Source: Saccharopolyspora spinosa NRRL 18395
Lineage (GTDB): Bacteria > Actinomycetota > Actinomycetes > Mycobacteriales > Pseudonocardiaceae
DNA: 64,000 nucleotides
Reading direction: 5' to 3'
Assembly: GCF_000194155.1 (NCBI RefSeq)
Contig: NZ_GL877878.1
Location: 2,964,554 to 3,028,553, forward strand
How positions within the stretch are numbered: the stretch's first letter is position 1; the number at the start of each line of letters is the position of its first letter. Positions 63,801 to 64,000 of this stretch are shown piece by piece. Position numbers and translations under genes: made by a program. The notes under the pieces are model-generated. The model had not been told where the DNA came from and made no database searches. It saw nothing but the letters and a program-made list of their open reading frames with translations.

Positions 63801-64000
63801 GCACCGTGCCGTGGCATGCCGCGCGGCGGCGGGTGCCCGGCGGCAAGGTCCGCTACGCCTGCCAGGACGCGATCATCTGCTATGCGGCGTCGGCACGGCA
63901 GTTCGTCGAGGCCGGTCGGCGCGAAACCCGTTCGTGGGCCAGCGAACCCGTGCTGGTGCGGATGCCGGAGCTGCACTTCAGCCGGCACGAACTCGGCCAC
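60848..64000 (+). CDS. TPR-CHAT domain protein, 3' end beyond the window
   Basis: The frame is open from ATG 60848 (GGGGAGGTGCG just upstream, excellent ribosome site) to base 64000; 1051 residues are visible. Residues 1-880 are helical repeats of TPR type (YQLGLAHALLAERGD, MVVNLGALEESDAALADLNTASALLP, RWQALYMLATALRTRF). From about 880 the CHAT fold begins (RTQALVYLLPGVAVLVTADGRV, LRIVLVPVGKLGTVPWHAARR, YACQDAIICYAASARQFVEAGR). CHAT is a caspase-like protease domain; the catalytic His and Cys motifs (HLACHG-type) should lie beyond the window. Large actinobacterial TPR-CHAT proteins occur in signalling and defence loci, but no partner is visible here. Confidence 0.88.
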   Translation, partial: MTADPAELDEAIAQRYAQLTEELDDETAYLVLVELADLLLHRAQTTGADVDEVIEVAGNLLHHLADDSPGRAAPLYQLGLAHALLAERGDKEEFRTAVGYLRQLRPLLSDDAAEIVGRIGLITGQMVVNLGALEESDAALADLNTASALLPDSPLRNQVRLTRGLIHTVRFLSGGGDETDHRRATDDLTEALKHPLDTGMSDACHIGLAFLIVARDVPAELRHGRLQANVGDRMSLPTDELPEVRRHLDALSPDAAADSSVTTWKVLVQAAGNLDNSSREDWETAIGELDDAARSWPEDEPGKQEIAGLQAGLAAKLAEVTGSSEDADAAIARIAAAAAALPADHPMRPLLLTGLRTSLVTPGKKPSDFDQTEHAATIQRLEHALEYFADDDPDRASVLTQLTMALLGSVVADRAQSPKSLARVREMCERAIRRGSADPVNTGVNHFLLGSADGLQAITDRTDELLDTAVENMQRADELLPADHQLRPLMMPWLSALLSQRFMALGAREDLDAARYYAESVGGGDVLARFTSAVSRISPSRTDPDALDQAGAELAQLLSELPPDSVLRPRFASALGSIRLLRSMISGGEFRLDGIDKDEVRSATDAILDALDQVPDHHFDQPNEVLGAAVACVSQAMVTRDLGMLNRGIGMMVEICANPDVYPQNRWQALYMLATALRTRFEFTRAPRDLSNAIDRFEQVLREFELEPGAFDTANLLHSLADCYFTRGDSVRRDPQRSVTTGLDALRERARTVLLQSSARRALETASTAAGEAADVGRWCLAAGQSEAAVQALELGRGMVLHAATVDANMPALLRENGHADLADRWESEVGQQQPWDIGASGTASVADAALPSDLRSRVLRAFEGTAVEAQLLAPPLVAEIAAGLRAARTQALVYLLPGVAVLVTADGRVERVESAQLTEDGPVARFDQMQRERSREVEAQWRAALESVCDWAWTAALNPVLDLVAAGSRERPLRIVLVPVGKLGTVPWHAARRRVPGGKVRYACQDAIICYAASARQFVEAGRRETRSWASEPVLVRMPELHFSRHELGH

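Overview
The window is high-GC actinomycete chromosome, most likely a Pseudonocardiaceae (Saccharopolyspora-like). The evidence is the strong G/C bias at third codon positions, frequent GTG starts, mycothiol-pathway and trHbO-type genes, a large 180-kDa-type NAD glutamate dehydrogenase, and many actinobacteria-only families (DUF5130, CtaJ, DUF397, DUF5753, DUF222/HNH, Methyltransf_19). Species is an inference.

Layout. (1) 1-3220: the C-terminal 792 residues of a polymorphic toxin (Pro-rich stalk, caspase/C80-like domain, restriction-endonuclease-fold tip), followed at once by an Imm49-type immunity gene. (2) 3290-33000: a backbone whose order matches, from memory, Mycobacterium tuberculosis Rv2466c-Rv2478c: mycothiol-type DsbA-like oxidoreductase, pepN, DUF5130, ctaJ, HNH endonuclease, glbO, a decayed aglA, Rv2474c-like gene, thioesterase, gdh, ettA and a broken ssb. 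Into it are inserted an octapeptide-repeat gene, an S9A peptidase, an MscS channel, an acyltransferase and a stretch of decayed genes (19.3-21.2 kb). (3) 33-40.6 kb: a CopD-CtaG fusion, a DUF3558 lipoprotein, tRNA-Arg(TCT) with integrase scars beside it, an XRE-led three-gene operon, DoxX, folE and a Cys-rich HTH regulator. (4) 40.7-50.7 kb: metabolic and transport genes with local regulators: a CaCA antiporter with an ArsR gene; an MBL hydrolase divergent from an AtzG-like/amidase/TetR unit; and a 2-hydroxycarboxylate transporter (frameshifted), CaiB CoA-transferase, CitE-like lyase and LysR. (5) 50.8-57.8 kb: lower-GC accessory DNA holding a PIN-domain scrap, a secreted Cys2 protein with a three-gene ABC cassette, a DUF222/HNH endonuclease, a DUF5753 scrap and a SAM methyltransferase. 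(6) 57.9-64 kb: LysR divergent from TauE/SafE, a 55-residue membrane microprotein, a broken secreted-protein gene, and a large TPR-CHAT protein running off the window end.

The most unusual object is the gene at 9986-10573. After a 20-residue leader, the protein is 22 near-perfect copies of GVRISG plus two variable, mostly polar residues. It has a strong ribosome site, and the copies differ mostly at third codon positions in that frame, so the peptide rather than the DNA seems to be conserved. I do not recognise it as a described family. Next in interest are the secreted protein/ABC cassette, the toxin with its protease-like domain, the TPR-CHAT protein, and the many relic genes, which show the sites where accessory DNA turns over.
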